A DNA stretch of 64,000 bases, taken from positions 2,544,501 to 2,608,500 of the forward strand of contig NC_056764.1 in NCBI RefSeq assembly GCF_018687715.1, written 5' to 3'. Both the position numbers and the translations under genes were made by a program. Under the pieces are notes generated by a model. It worked only from the letters and a program-made list of their open reading frames with translations. It was not told the DNA's origin and did not search any database. Origin of the DNA: Carya illinoinensis. Lineage: Eukaryota; Streptophyta; Magnoliopsida; Fagales; Juglandaceae. Below are positions 37,156 to 48,269 of this stretch, piece after piece; within the stretch, counting starts at the first letter, position 1, and every line of letters begins with the position of its first letter.

Positions 37156-37773
37156 CCTGAAAACTTTTCCCTCATTCATGTCTATGCTGCTGCTCACACT
37201 AATGAGCATAGTGAGTGGATGGATCCTGCAGCTGCAATTAATTATGTAAGCGGTATTCCTTTTGTTGAATTATATTATGTAACATGTGATTAAATTATTT
37301 TTTATTTGTATTTCTTTTAATATGTTACTTATTGTGTGTTTTGATCTTTCAAACTGCAGGGGAAAATGATGGAGATGCAGTCAGTTTCTGGGGATTCCTC
37401 TCCTAGTGATTTGGACATTTTTTCACAGGTGCTTGGGCCCAACTCTAGTATGGCAAGAGGTTTGGGACGATCTTTCAAGCATTCCGGTTCATCTTCCTCA
37501 ACCTCATCGACATCACAAATTAATAATCTTACCAAAGATTTAGAAGCTGCACGACGCGAGAATGAGTATATGAGGTCTAGACAGCAAGAGTTGGAGTCCC
37601 TCTTAGAGCGACAGTCTCATTTAGAGACGCGTTTGCAGGACCAACAAAGAGACCAGGAGGAAAGAATCCGTAGTGAGGTCCAACAGCAAGTGCAGCGGGA
37701 GATGATGCTGCAAATGGAGCGTGTTATGTCATTGCAACAGAATCGTGCTGGGCGAGGAAAGAAAAAGAAATGA
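37156..37773 (+). pseudogene. TNPA-like (Ptta/En/Spm transposase) 3' exons, CACTA 1
   Basis: Two exons are seen: one ending at 37245 (HVYAAAHTNEHSEWMDPAAA before the donor TAT|GTAAGC) and the last, 37360-37773. The second holds MEMQSVSG, DIFSQVLGPNSSMARGLGRS and a glutamine/glutamate-rich coiled coil (LESLLERQSHLETRLQDQQR), ending RAGRGKKKK. The DIF.QVLG....ARGLG pattern is typical of the C-terminal part of plant Ptta/En/Spm-family proteins. In related elements these proteins bind subterminal repeats. The 5' exons are not present, so this is probably a remnant of an internal deletion. Confidence 0.65.
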
Positions 37774-37907
37774 ATTTTATTTCTGTATTACGTTTTTAAC
37801 ATCTAATTTGAAAACAGTTTCAAACAATATTGGTTGTGAAATATGTACTGTAATATGAAACAATTGGTTTGTTTATTAAGTGGATGAGTTTAGCATTTCT
37901 GATATGT

Positions 37908-38350
37908 ACGTTCGAATGTAAATAAAATACGTTTCAACAGTATTAAACGTTCGAAAATACGTTCGAACGTAACCATACAAAATAGTAACAAAACGTTCGA
38001 ACGTTTAAAAAAAACGTTCAAATGTAAAAAAAGTTTAACGTTCCAAACATCCGAACGTACATTTTACGTTCGAACACTACTCTCTTAACATTCGAATTAA
38101 CGTCCGAACGTCATGATACAAACGTTCGGACATTATTTCATTTTCGTTGGAATCGAGATTCGAACGTAACGTTCGCACGTATAAACGTTCGAACGTTTAC
38201 ATTATACGTCCGAACTATAATCAACAAACGTTACCTTTTATCGTTCGGATGTCAGCTCGTCTTTTTTACGTTCGAACGTGTAATTTTAAGTTCGAACGTT
38301 ATATTCTGTGACAGATTCTAACCGTCACAGAAAATAATACGTTCGAACGT
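37908..38350. repeat. Right-terminal palindrome array, CACTA 1
   Basis: Many ACGTTCGAACGT-type motifs, such as those starting at 37908, 37929, 37959, 37993 and 38014 and more to 38345. Spacing is less regular than inside the element. Followed by inverted GTGACG/CGTCAC motifs to the end of the element. Confidence 0.75.
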
Positions 38351-38558
38351 TACTTCACACGGCACATCCCCAACCGTCACTAAAAATATTTTTAGTGACG
38401 CTTGTACAGTAAACTGTCACCAAATGTAATCCGTGACGCACATTACGTGACAGTGGTGGTGACGGTCTAAAACCGTCACCAAATATATTTCGTGACGTTT
38501 TTTCCATTTCTTGTGACAGTTTCATCTGTCACTAAAACCTATTTTTGTTGTAGTGCGT

Positions 38559-39242
38559 GCCCCTCACACGGTCAATAATATTCACAGTGTCTGTATGTTC
38601 ATGATAATGATGTAGCATTTTGCCACGTCATCTTTGATTATGATTAAAAAAAATAGAAGAAGAGGATGGCCGGACGCCCCAAAAAGAAAGGGAAAACACG
38701 GTTTCATGATTTCTGTTCGGATCTCTCCCGCTAGCTCTTTCGTCCCTGGCATTCTGAACAAAATCCTAAAGGGTTCTTATGAAAAAAAAAAAATGAATTG
38801 ATTGCCGCCGGATTGATCTGATCACCCGTCAGTGCTCTCCAACACTCATTTCCTTCTGATCTTGCTGGAAAACTACATAGCTCAACGCTTTTCCCCTGAC
38901 TTCAGCAGATTTTTTGTGTTTCTATATGTTGTGGGATATTTGGTGTTACGTGTGAAGAATTTTGTTTTCTTTGACAAATTTATGGAATCAATTCTAGGAG
39001 CTTCTAACTTGATGTTTGGATTACGTACGCGTGATTGATTCTATGATTTTAGACTTGGGAGTAGGTTTGGTGGGGAAAACTTTGGGCTTTGAATTAGGTT
39101 AGCAGGGAGAATTATGGAGTTGTAAGTAGATTGTTTAGGGAGCTTTCGGTGGTTAAAGTTTTGATTTTGGGATTGTTTTAGGGCATAGGGTTACATCTTT
39201 ATATGTGGGTAACGTTCAGATGATCAATTTGAGGATTTGAGA
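38559..39242. other. Host flank between CACTA 1 and the PUMILIO fragment
   Basis: The first 35 bases match 49893-49915 (paralogous segment). The rest may be leader sequence of the PUMILIO copy (CTCTCCCGCTAGCTC etc.). No gene is called. Confidence 0.35.
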
Positions 39243-39464
39243 ATGTTAAGTAAATTGGGAAGGAGACCAATGCTTGGAGGTAATGAAGGATTGTTTGGGG
39301 ATGGATTGGAGAAGGAGATATGACTCTTGCTCTGCGAGTAGCGTAGTCGGTAAGATGCTAATGATCTTGAACACAAGCTTAATATGTATAGAAGTACTGG
39401 ATCTGCTCCTCCAACTGTGGAGGGTTCATTGAGTTCTATTGGTGGGTTGTTTGGCAATGGTGTT
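39243..39464 (+). pseudogene. PUMILIO (APUM1-like) N-terminal pseudogene, left part
   Basis: In one frame it reads MLSKLGRRPMLGGNEGLFGD, then, after three in-frame stop codons (TGA, TAG, TAA between 39311 and 39360), [20 protein letters not shown] and [14 protein letters not shown]. This is the start of plant PUMILIO proteins of the APUM1 type. Those are RNA-binding translational repressors, but the Puf repeats lie far downstream and are absent here. The frame continues after the copia element at 46922, joining at the GTGTT target. It is dead both by nonsense changes and by truncation. Confidence 0.8.
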
Positions 39465-39832
39465 TGTTAATTGATGGGGCCGCCCAAGTGGGGTAGACCC
39501 ATCTTTTCCTATTTCACCTAACGCATGGCTTTAAGCCATGCGTTAAATGCCTTGCATGCGTTGCATGCAGAGGCTGGCCTTGTAGGGGGCTATAAATAGC
39601 CCCCCTCTGGTGATTCAGTATAATAAATGAGACGCAGAAAAATTCAGAAAACTCTCTCTCTCTTTTATTCTCTCTTAAGTAGTTTTTAGGCTGTGGAGTG
39701 TTAAAGCGTTACTCTGGTTTTATACTACGTAGTACGTTTTACCACCAAGTCAAAACTCTTGTTAATCTGAAAAAACTTGTGGAGCAACTTTACAAGCTGG
39801 GCTTGAGGTACTTTCCTCTGTGCTTTCTAACA
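39465..39832 (+). repeat. Copia 5' LTR
   Basis: Contains the promoter-like GCTATAAATAGCCC (39590-39603), with leader sequence downstream. It is matched by the 3' LTR at 46534. Confidence 0.95.
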
Positions 39833-39834
39833 AT

Positions 39835-39846
39835 TGGTATCAGAGC
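39835..39846 (+). promoter_or_regulatory. Copia primer-binding site
   Basis: TGGTATCAGAGC, complementary to the 3' end of initiator methionine tRNA, 2 bp after the 5' LTR. Confidence 0.92.
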
Positions 39847-39994
39847 ATTTATAATTGCTTCCAGTTTCTTTTTGGCATATGCATGTAAACTGTAAACTGT
39901 GTTTTTTTTTTTAATTTGCGCACATGCAGTGCTGCAGTTTTTTTTAATAAAAATATATATATATATTTATATATATTTTGGCCGAAGCCGCTAC

Positions 39995-40345
39995 AGTGGT
40001 GTAGCGCTCACCACCTACACACGGTGGTGCAGCGCGCACCGTAGGGTGCTGCGTGGCACCACTGCAATGGTGCTGCGCGCACCACGGTGCCGCAAGCACC
40101 CATGGAGCCCACGATGCATGGTGCACCGTGGAGGCACCCAGTGGTGCTGCGAGCACCGCCTGGGTGCTGAGTAGCACCGTGAGGTGCTGTGCCAGAGCAG
40201 CATCGGCTCGGTGCAGCGCGCACCAGAGCAGCACCGGCTCGGTGCTGCGCGCACCAGAGCAGCGCTGGCTCGGTGCTGCGCGCACCACCTGCGCGCACCG
40301 TGAGGTGCTGCCAGCACCACCTAGGTGATGCGGCAGCACCCAGCT
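39995..40345 (+). repeat. GC-rich repeat leader of the copia element
   Basis: A 350-bp island with over 60% G+C in an AT-rich window, built from GGTGCTGCGCGCACC-like self-complementary units. Three tandem units of 31 bp lie around 40204, 40235 and 40266 (GGCTCGGTGCTGCGCGCACC). Frames on both strands are open only because of the repeat. Expected to form strong RNA structure in the leader before gag. Confidence 0.85.
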
Positions 40346-41447
40346 TCCTCTAGAAGCAATTTTCGGTGATCGGAGGTGCCAGAGATGTCCATAAACTGCA
40401 TCTGAAAATTTTTTTTTTCGGAGTTAGTGTTCACGTGAACAGTAACTTGCGGGAGGAAGAAGATGACTTGTGTCATCTACCCTCTGATGGGCCGGGTTGT
40501 GCTTGGGCCCTTCAGCCCATTTTTTTTGGGTTTAAGCAGAAAAAAAAGGGGCTGGGTTTTTAAGCCCAGTGTTTTTTTATTTTTCTGTATTCTTTTTATT
40601 AAAAAAAAAAATTTGGCATGATTCAATATATGCTTAGATATATTGATATATTACATGTAATCTTTTATTTAATGTTTTAGATTAAATATGATAACATGTG
40701 AATATTTGGTTATATTCATACTATTGTTTTTTCCATAATGTTATATTACATGTGATATTTTATTTAATTTTGAGATTAAATGTGATAACATGTATGTGTG
40801 TATTGAACATGTGGAAATATGATTATTTTATCATCTATGAAAGTTAGACTTGAATGTTTAGACATTAGTCTTTATTTCTTTCAGTGATAAAATAGAAAAT
40901 CCCATTAAGTAGTCTTAGTTAGAATTGTCAGTGTGAATGATAGGCTGAAAAAATTGCAGTGACCCCAGTAAGAACTGTAAATGCACTGTATAGCCAAAAG
41001 ACCATGGTGACCCCAGTAAGAACTGTAAATGCACTGATGGAACAAGAAAAATGGACTGTAATGGTCTCATATGAACCATCTTTGTAGACTGGCCCAACAG
41101 GTTGCCATGGTCTGGGTAGCTGTCCTTGTAGACTGGCCCAAAAGGTTACTGCAGATTTTAGTAGGTTATGTCTTTACATGTGACTAGGTCTAGATGACTA
41201 TTTAAGATAGTGGGAGTATGGTTGAGATTTATGATGATAAATTCTCCCATATTCGGTATTTTAAAAATTTGCGCAGGAATTGAGCTAGAAATCTAATAAT
41301 TGGATATTGTGGCGCAAGAGATGATTCTGAAACCTAGCGATTTTTCGATCTTGCGACATGTCTAAATTATTCTTTTTCTAACTTGAAAGGACGCGACAGA
41401 TTTCTTAGGTGTGTGAGTAATATCCCGTCTTTGCGTATTGTAGTGAA

Positions 41448-44400
41448 ATGGCATCCAAGAGTATTGTTGCCGACTTAAACAAATGGGAGAAATTAGATGG
41501 GGAAAACTATGACATATGGCATCGCAAGATCCAATATGTCTTAGATGAGCAAGAGGTCTTGGAGGCCTTATCTCACACTCTTACTATGCCCGGGGAAGGG
41601 AACTCGGAACAACACAAGATAAATCAACAAGCCTATACCCAATGGGCTAAGAAAAATCGGTGCGCGCGCATAATTATGTTAAGCAGCATGCACAATGATC
41701 TAATGTGTGAGTTCGAGGTCTATGACACTGCCCAAAGCATGTGGGAGGCTTTGAAGTTAAAGTTTGGTGGAACTTCAGCCACTAGGTTGCGTGGATTAAC
41801 CATGAGGTTCGACTCCTATAAGATGCGCTCTGACCACACGATAAAGTAGCATCTTAGGGCTATGTCAACTATGATCCGCGAACTTAGGTCGGCAGGAAAC
41901 AACCTGACAGATGAACAACAAGTACAGGCAGTGATAAGATCACTATCGAATTCTTGAGAGAATATGAGCCAGAACCTGATGCATAACGAGAATATCAAAG
42001 ACTTTGATGATGTCTCGCGTCACTTGGAATTGGAGGCTGAGTGCCTAGAGGCTGCTAAGCCCAATCATATGGCCTATATGGCTAATGCTGGTCCGCGCAA
42101 GGCATCAACGCCTAAGCGCAAGAAGTCCAAGAATGGAGTATCCGCTGGACATATTAAAAAAGTGTCAGGAACTTCTCAGCGCACCAAGAGGGGCAAGCGC
42201 GGGAAAAATAAGTCAAAATTAGAGTGCTTCAACTGCGGAAAGATTGGCCACTTCGCTCGTGACTGTACTGAGCCGAAGAAGGTACACTCTGACTTTTCTC
42301 GCATTGTTTTTGTAACTAGCCATGTGATGGTTGCTGAATCCTATCCTTTGTGGACTGTTGATTCAGGAGCGACCGAGCGCATAGCGCGAGATAGAGTCGG
42401 ATTTGTGGAGTATCGCCGGATTCCAACTGGGAGCCGTGATATCAAGGTGGGGAATGGAGCTAGCGTGGAGGTATTGAGACTTGGTACCTACAAGCTGGAC
42501 TTGCGGGGTGGCCGCACTCTTTTCCTCCACAATGTGCTTTATGCTCCCGAGATCCGACGAAACTTACTTTCAGTTGTTACTCTATTAAAACTTGGTTTTC
42601 AGATTGTTTTTGAAAACAATTATGTTTCCTTTCATTTGGGCCATGTGTTTTATGGCAATGCTTTTCTTCAAGACGGTTTTATGATATTAGATTTGGTTTA
42701 TTCTAATATAAATGAATCCATTGCTTTTCTTTCTTCATCTATTGATAATTTGGATTCATACACATGGCATGCTAGGCTTGGCCATATAGGGCAAGATAGA
42801 ATGACTCGATTAGCTAGAGAAGGCCTGATAGGCAATCTCTCTAAAGTCATCTTGCCCACGTGTGAACATTGTCTAATGGGAAAAACTAAGAGAAAACCGT
42901 TTGGAAAAGCCACTAGGGCATCTTTTCCACTGCAATTAGTCCACTCAGACATCTGTGGTCCAATGAGTATGAGGGCAAGACACGGAGGTGTCTACTTCAT
43001 CACTTTTATAGACGATTTTTCACGTTACGGTCATGTCTACTTAATCTCCCATAAGTCTGAAGCATTTGAATGTTTTAGGCGATATCTAAGAATGGTCGAG
43101 AATCAGTTAGATAAGAGTTTAAAGACTCTAAGAACTGACCGAGGACGAGAATATCTCTCTGACCAATTTAAAAGGCTCTGTGATGAAAAAGGAATCAAAA
43201 GACAGTTAACGATGCCGAGTACACCACAGCAAAATGGCGTGGCGGAAAGGAGAAATTGAACACTGCTTGAGATGGTTAGGTCAATGATGGCGCAAGCAAA
43301 CCTACCAATTTCTTTTTGGGGGGATGCACTTTTGACTGCTGCCTACATTCTTAACCGAGTGCCCTCCAAATCAGTAACTTCCACCCCATATGAACTATGG
43401 ACAGGCGAGAAACCCAATTTGAGTAACTTGCGGCCATGGGGTTCAATGGATTTTGTTCATGATCTTTCTCATAAGTATGGGAAATTAGGCCCTAGAGGGA
43501 AGAAGTGTATATTTATAAGGTACTCAGAACACTCTAAAGGGTATGTGTTAATAGGTGAACAAACTGATGGAAGTGTAACTGAAATTGAATCACGAGATGT
43601 GGACTTCAATGAAAATGAATTTCCAAGTAGAGGTGAGATTGATAGGAGTTTAGAACTTCATGAGATTGTGGAACCAGAGGAAAGTGCTCCAAGGAATTTA
43701 GTTGAGAATGAGGAAGAAATTCTTCAAGCTCCCACAAATGATAAAAGGAACTTAAATCCGAGTGGGAGCACACCGCTTGTCAATCAATCAAAACAATCTC
43801 AGCGTAGAAGCACACGTGAAAGTATTCCCCGTCATCGTTTTGAGATTGAAGGGGAAGCTTTTATGGTAGCTCCGCATGATGATGATGAGTCTAGAACAAT
43901 TCATGAGGCTCTCTCATCTTCTACTAAAGATGAGTGGATGAAAGCTCTTAATGATGAAATTAAGTCTATGAAGACAAACCAGGTCTGGGATCTGGTTGAT
44001 CTACCGACAGGGCGTAAGACTATTGGGAACAAATGGGTTCTAAAAGTCAAACGCAAGTCGGATGGATCAATAGATAAGTACAAAGCTCGCTTAGTGGTGA
44101 AAGGATATACCCAGCAGGAGGGTATAGACTATGAGGAAACTTTTTCACCAGTGGTGAGGTTTGCTTCAATTCGCCTGATTCTAGCTATAGTAGCAAATAT
44201 GGATTTGGAACTCTACCAAATGGATGTTAAGACAGCATTTCTCAATAGAGAACTAGATGAGAAGATCTATATGGATCAACCAACGGGTTTTGAGGTCAAA
44301 TGTCAAGAGCGCAAAGTGTGCAAGCTCAAACGATCAATATATGGCCTAAAACAATCATCTAGGCAATGGTACCTTAGATTCCATCGAGCCGTTCTTTCAA

Positions 44401-45452
44401 ATGGGTTTACGATGATCACAGAGGACCATTGTGTCTATGTCAAAAGGTCCAAGAAGAGTTTCATTATGTTGTCATTATATGTTGACGACATACTACTAGC
44501 TGGAAATGATAAAGGGTTGATAGTCGCCACAAAAGAGTGGTTATCCTTCAATTTTGAGATGAAGGATATGGGTAAAGCAGAATACATTCTTGGAGTTAAG
44601 ATCTACAGAGATCGCTCAAAGAGACTTTTGTGTTTGTCCCAACAGACTTACATAAAGAAAGTCCTCGAGCGTTTCCTAATAAATGAATGTAAACCCATTG
44701 ACACCCTTGTTGCAAAAAGTGAGAACTTATCTAAAGAGATATGTCCTAAAACTCAAATAGAAAAGAAAAAGATGGCCCGTGTCCCTTATGCTAATGCTGT
44801 GGGTAGTCTGATATACGCAATGATGTGTACTCGACCTGACATATGCTATGTAGTTGGCTTAGTGAGTGGATTCCAATCTAACCCCGGACTGGTTCACTGG
44901 AAAGTAGTCAAAAGGATTATGTGATATTTCAAGGGAACTGCAGACTATGTGCTGTGCTATCAAGGTTTAGATTTGCAGCTAAAAGATTACAGCGATGCCG
45001 ACTGGGGCAGTGACCCAGATGAGCGTAAATCAACCACTGGGTATGTCTTTCTGCTCAATAATGGCGCCATTACATGGAGCAGCAAGAAACAACCTTGTAT
45101 AGCTTTATCCACCATGGAGGCAGAATACATAGCTTGTTCTGTAGCAGTTCAAGAAGCTGTTTGGTTACGAAGATTCCTCAACCATTTAGACATTGGCACG
45201 AATTCTTCGGATTCGGTGACAATATTCTGCGATAGCACGGCTGCTCTCACATATGCTAAGGACTCTAAGTACCATGGAAGAACCAAACACATAGATATCA
45301 GATATCACTACATCAGAGACATGGTAGCGCAAAAGGAAGTGGTTCTGAAACACCTCTCTACGAGTCGCATGGTTGCTGATCCCTTAACGAAGCCCATAGC
45401 AAGAGATGTCTTTGAGGCTCATGTTAGGGATTTAGGACTGCGTAGATTGTAA
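41448..45452 (+). pseudogene. Copia gag-pol polyprotein with four in-frame stop codons
   Basis: A single frame of 1334 codons with no frameshift. It is broken by TAG at 41847, TGA at 41955, TGA at 43257 and TGA at 44922. Domains in order: UBN2-type gag (41448 to about 42030); a CCHC zinc knuckle CFNCGKIGHFARDC (42225-42266); an aspartic protease with DSGA (42360); a GAG-pre-integrase WHARLGHI...CEHCLMGK (42760-42890). Next come the integrase core with HSDICGP, DDFSRY and TDRGREY (42940-43260), the reverse transcriptase with YVDD (44477-44488), and RNase H with DWGSDPDERKSTTGY and STMEAEYIA (44995-45135). Catalytic motifs remain recognisable. All four stops can be explained by C-to-T changes on one strand or the other. 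The element is therefore non-autonomous now. Confidence 0.95.
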
Positions 45453-46533
45453 ATGTTTTTTTTGTGTTTCAAATGAAATTGAGATGTAACATTTCCTTTG
45501 GGATATTAAAACAATATGATTCAGTTATTGTCTTTATCGTTTTGTCTTTCTAATTCACACACAAGATATGTCAACAAACTTAGATCGGCTCACTCACACG
45601 AGCGATCGCCTCTAGCGCTTGAGAAGCGAGTAGAGATGAGACATTGTGTTCTAAGATACTTGTCCAAATGGATAAGTTAGTTGACATAAAGATATGTCGT
45701 TTTAGTGGGAGCTAAAATAAGGTCCAATGAAAGGACTATGCATGGGTTACCCCACAACCTATGTAGCCTGTGATTAGCCAGATGTGAGATCCTCTTTGAC
45801 GCCTTGGAGGCGGGCAAATGGAGGAACTCGGGTTAGACGCTTGAAAAGCGACTAGACTAAGATCTGTACGGTGTTGATATAGACATATGCTCTTTCAGAA
45901 AGAGAAATCCACCGTAGCATGTATTTCATACTACATGTGCTTATTCGACCAAATGAGTAAGTGAGTAAATGGTTCCCCTCTTTCTCACTGTGTGAGTCTC
46001 ATTTTATTTAAATGTCCTTTACATTTGACTATGTCACAAGATGGAGGTTATGATGTCTGCTACTTTGGCATGTTGTCTATGGCCATGATCAATATGGTCT
46101 AAAGAGGCATTGCTGGGAAAGTGGTTTGACCAAAGTTGAATGATATGAGTGCAAAGAGAAGATTCTTTGATATCGCATCTTCAATAGTGTTTGCTGACGT
46201 CAACTATGACGCTAGATATTGGTAGCGACTAAGGTTGTGAACATATTGAAATGATTTAGAGATAGTCGAGCATTGTTTTGAGTTTTTTTTTTCAAAAACT
46301 CAAGAGGGTTTCGAAAATGCTTGAACTGATGCGATCGAATGAGTCTAGGACATAACCAAACATTTTGGGGATGTTACTATGCTAGTCTTCTCTGGGAGAG
46401 ATTTAGTGTATGTACTCCCACATTTCTATAGATATGCTTGGTGGTCGCACGACCTATTTACTTGTATGAATAAGATTGAGAACATTAGAGAGATGCTGAC
46501 CTGGGGTCATGCCCACTGTGTGCGAGTGGGAGA
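45453..46533 (+). other. Copia 3' untranslated region and polypurine tract
   Basis: About 1.1 kb with no conserved frame between RNase H and the 3' LTR. The purine run GAGTGGGAGA (46524-46533) directly before the LTR is the polypurine tract. Confidence 0.7.
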
Positions 46534-46916
46534 TGTTAATTGATGGGGCCGCCCACGTGGGGCAGACCCATCTTTTCCTATTTCACCTAATGCATGGCTT
46601 TAAGCCATGCGTTAAATGCCTTGCATGCATTGCATGCAGAGGCTGGACTTTAAGGCCAGCCATGTAGGGGGCTATAAATAGCCCCCCTCTGGTGATTCAG
46701 TATAATAAACGAGACGCAGAAAAATTCAGAAAACTCTCTCTCTCTCTTTTATTCTCTCTTAAGTAGTTTTTAGGCTGTGGAGTGTTAAAGCGTTACTCTG
46801 GTTTTATACTACGTAGTATGCTTTACCACCAAGTCAAAACTCTTGTTAATCTGGAGAAACTTGTAGAGCAACTTTACAAGTTGGGCTTGAGGTACTTTCC
46901 ATTGTGCTTTCTAATA
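46534..46916 (+). repeat. Copia 3' LTR
   Basis: A near-copy of the 5' LTR, carrying GGACTTTAAGGCCAGCCATG where the 5' LTR is shorter. Confidence 0.95.
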
Positions 46917-47029
46917 GTGTTGCTGCTGTTGGCAACAGTGGTGGAGGCAATAGCACCTTTTTGGATTTTTATGGAAGTATGAATGGAAATGAGTTTGCGT
47001 ATGAGGAGGAGAATGAGGGAAAGGAATAA
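46917..47029 (+). pseudogene. PUMILIO pseudogene, right part
   Basis: Continues the frame of 39243-39464 after one copy of GTGTT: AAVGNSGGGNSTFLDFYGSM, then NGNEFAYEEENEGKE and a stop. The part equivalent to the rest of the PUMILIO protein does not follow: homology ends near 47040 and unrelated sequence starts. Confidence 0.65.
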
Positions 47030-47039
47030 GAAATGTACC

Positions 47040-47500
47040 ATTTGGACTACAGTCTCACTTCTAAGCTGTCGGGCTGCTTTTCTTAGTATAACAGCCTTCC
47101 ACACACCTGCTGTCACGTCACAAATTACACCAAACTTACAATACATTCATGCACATGGTAAAACACTAAAATCAAAAGTGGAATAAGCCCAACCAAGAAG
47201 AGATTTTCCATTTTCTTAGCACCACCGCTTAGAAAACAGAGTTCCACCGCCATCAGTCCAACATCAATGGTTTGGGCGTGAAAAAAGAAAGTAAAAAATA
47301 AAATATCACAAACATCACAGACCTAAACATGCATCAAACATCAAAAATCCAATCCAAATCACAAAACAAGAGCATCAAAAAATCCATTATCACATAGTCA
47401 CAAATTCAAAACATCCTTCATGATCGATGGCCGTTTGGTAGCTGAGAGCCCATTCAAAAAACAAAGAACACCAGTCCGTCTACACCATTGTTGAGTTCAA
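47040..47500. other. Unassigned sequence between PUMILIO remnant and NDUFA1-like copy
   Basis: Moderate composition, no long frame. On the minus strand 47200-47460 looks like transcribed leader or intron sequence (T-rich runs, GGCGGTGGAACTCTG), but I cannot name it. Confidence 0.3.
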
Positions 47501-47530
47501 GGGAGAAAGAGAGATTTAAGATGGCATGGC

Positions 47531-47719
47531 ATGATATGGTTGGAAGTAGCGTTACCTCTGGGAATCATAGCCGGAATACTATGTGCTATGGGTAATGCTC
47601 AGTATTACACTCACAAAACCACTCATGGCAGGTCGAAGCACATCAGCAATGACATGTGGGATGTGGCTATAGAATGGCAGGACAAGAAATTCATTGAGAA
47701 GGTCTATCGCTGCTCATAA
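47531..47719 (+). CDS. NDUFA1 (MWFE)-like complex I subunit, intronless copy
   Basis: A 62-residue frame: MIWLEVALPLGIIAGILCAM, then GNAQYYTHKTTHGRSKHISN, then DMWDVAIEWQDKKFIEKVYR and CS. This matches the whole of plant NDUFA1 (about 65 residues): one N-terminal membrane helix, then a short hydrophilic tail with the HGR.KHI..D.WDVA..R.DKK..E core. NDUFA1 is an assembly-critical membrane-arm subunit of mitochondrial complex I. Deviations: the start lacks the usual MS-V residues, W replaces R in the AIEWQDKK segment, and the C-terminus is altered. Lack of introns and the setting among degraded sequences suggest a retrocopy. The open frame means function is not excluded. Confidence 0.7.
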   Translation: MIWLEVALPLGIIAGILCAMGNAQYYTHKTTHGRSKHISNDMWDVAIEWQDKKFIEKVYRCS

Positions 47720-48269
47720 TTAAGAGGTGGGTGAGGTGTGAGGTGGTGGGGGGAGGGCTCAACGCTGGTGCAAGGTGGTTGCAAAAAGGGGGGAGAAGGA
47801 TTTTTGGTGGATGGGTTCGCCTCGGGGGAGGGGGGCGGGTCGCTTGGGGAGGGGGGGTTTGCCTAGGGGGTCCGACGTTGGTGCGAGGTGGTGGGTGGAG
47901 GGCTTGACGTTGGTGCAAGGTGGTTGCAATTGGGGGTATGGGTTCACCTCGGCAGAGAAGAATTTCACCTGAAGAGGGGAGATAAGGTTTTCTGAAGGGT
48001 TGAATACAATTTTATTAGTCTGTGGTGTGATGAGGTCTTGATAAAATGATACGTGGTATTTGTTTATTGAAGGGCTGTTATGTGAAGAAAAAAAAATGAA
48101 CTGGTTATAAGTTATTCTCTTTAGACTATTCAAGGAGGAAAGGCATTCGGACTGATGTGCAAAATGCACCGTTTCACACGCACCATTTCATTTAATCAAA
48201 ACGGTGCATTTCAACTCCATGTAGGACGTCGTCTACGGGGCCTTCCCCATGCGCCTGCATTTAGAGTTT
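47720..48269. other. G-rich repeats and a hairpin
   Basis: 47740-47960 is G-rich, with three imperfect copies of a GACGTTGGTGCAAGGTGGT-type unit (47758, 47872 and 47905). 48164-48216 carries a perfect 13-bp inverted pair, AAATGCACCGTTT and AAACGGTGCATTT. No gene. Confidence 0.5.

Larger units (their letters stand above)
31589..38558. mobile_element. CACTA (En/Spm) element 1, defective
   Basis: The body is 31592-38555 (6964 bp). The left end is CACTACAACAAATATGGCTT and the right end, inverted, CACTACAACAAAAATAGGTT. The 3-bp duplication CGT is at 31589-31591 and 38556-38558. The paralogous host segment at 49870-49910 runs straight through this point without the element. Contents: a leftward gene (32078-33304), divergent promoters around an AT-rich spacer, and only the 3' exons of a rightward TNPA-like gene. 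No TNP2 transposase remains, so it cannot move on its own. Short inverted GTGACGGTT/AACTGTCAC motifs crowd both ends. Confidence 0.92.
39465..46916 (+). mobile_element. Ty1/copia LTR retrotransposon
   Basis: The 5' LTR is 39465-39832 (368 bp) and the 3' LTR 46534-46916 (383 bp). The target duplication is GTGTT at 39460-39464 and 46917-46921. The 5' LTR starts TGTTAATTGATGGGG and ends TAACA; the 3' LTR ends TAATA, a C-to-T change at the terminal CA. The LTRs differ at several sites and by a roughly 15-bp indel near the middle, so the insertion is not recent. The order protease-integrase-RT-RNase H fits copia. It lies inside the PUMILIO fragment. Confidence 0.96.

Noticed and set aside
39944..40339. 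Several overlapping 90-130 codon frames on both strands
   Set aside because: All arise from the GC-rich repeated leader of the copia element; open frames on every strand are a repeat artefact.
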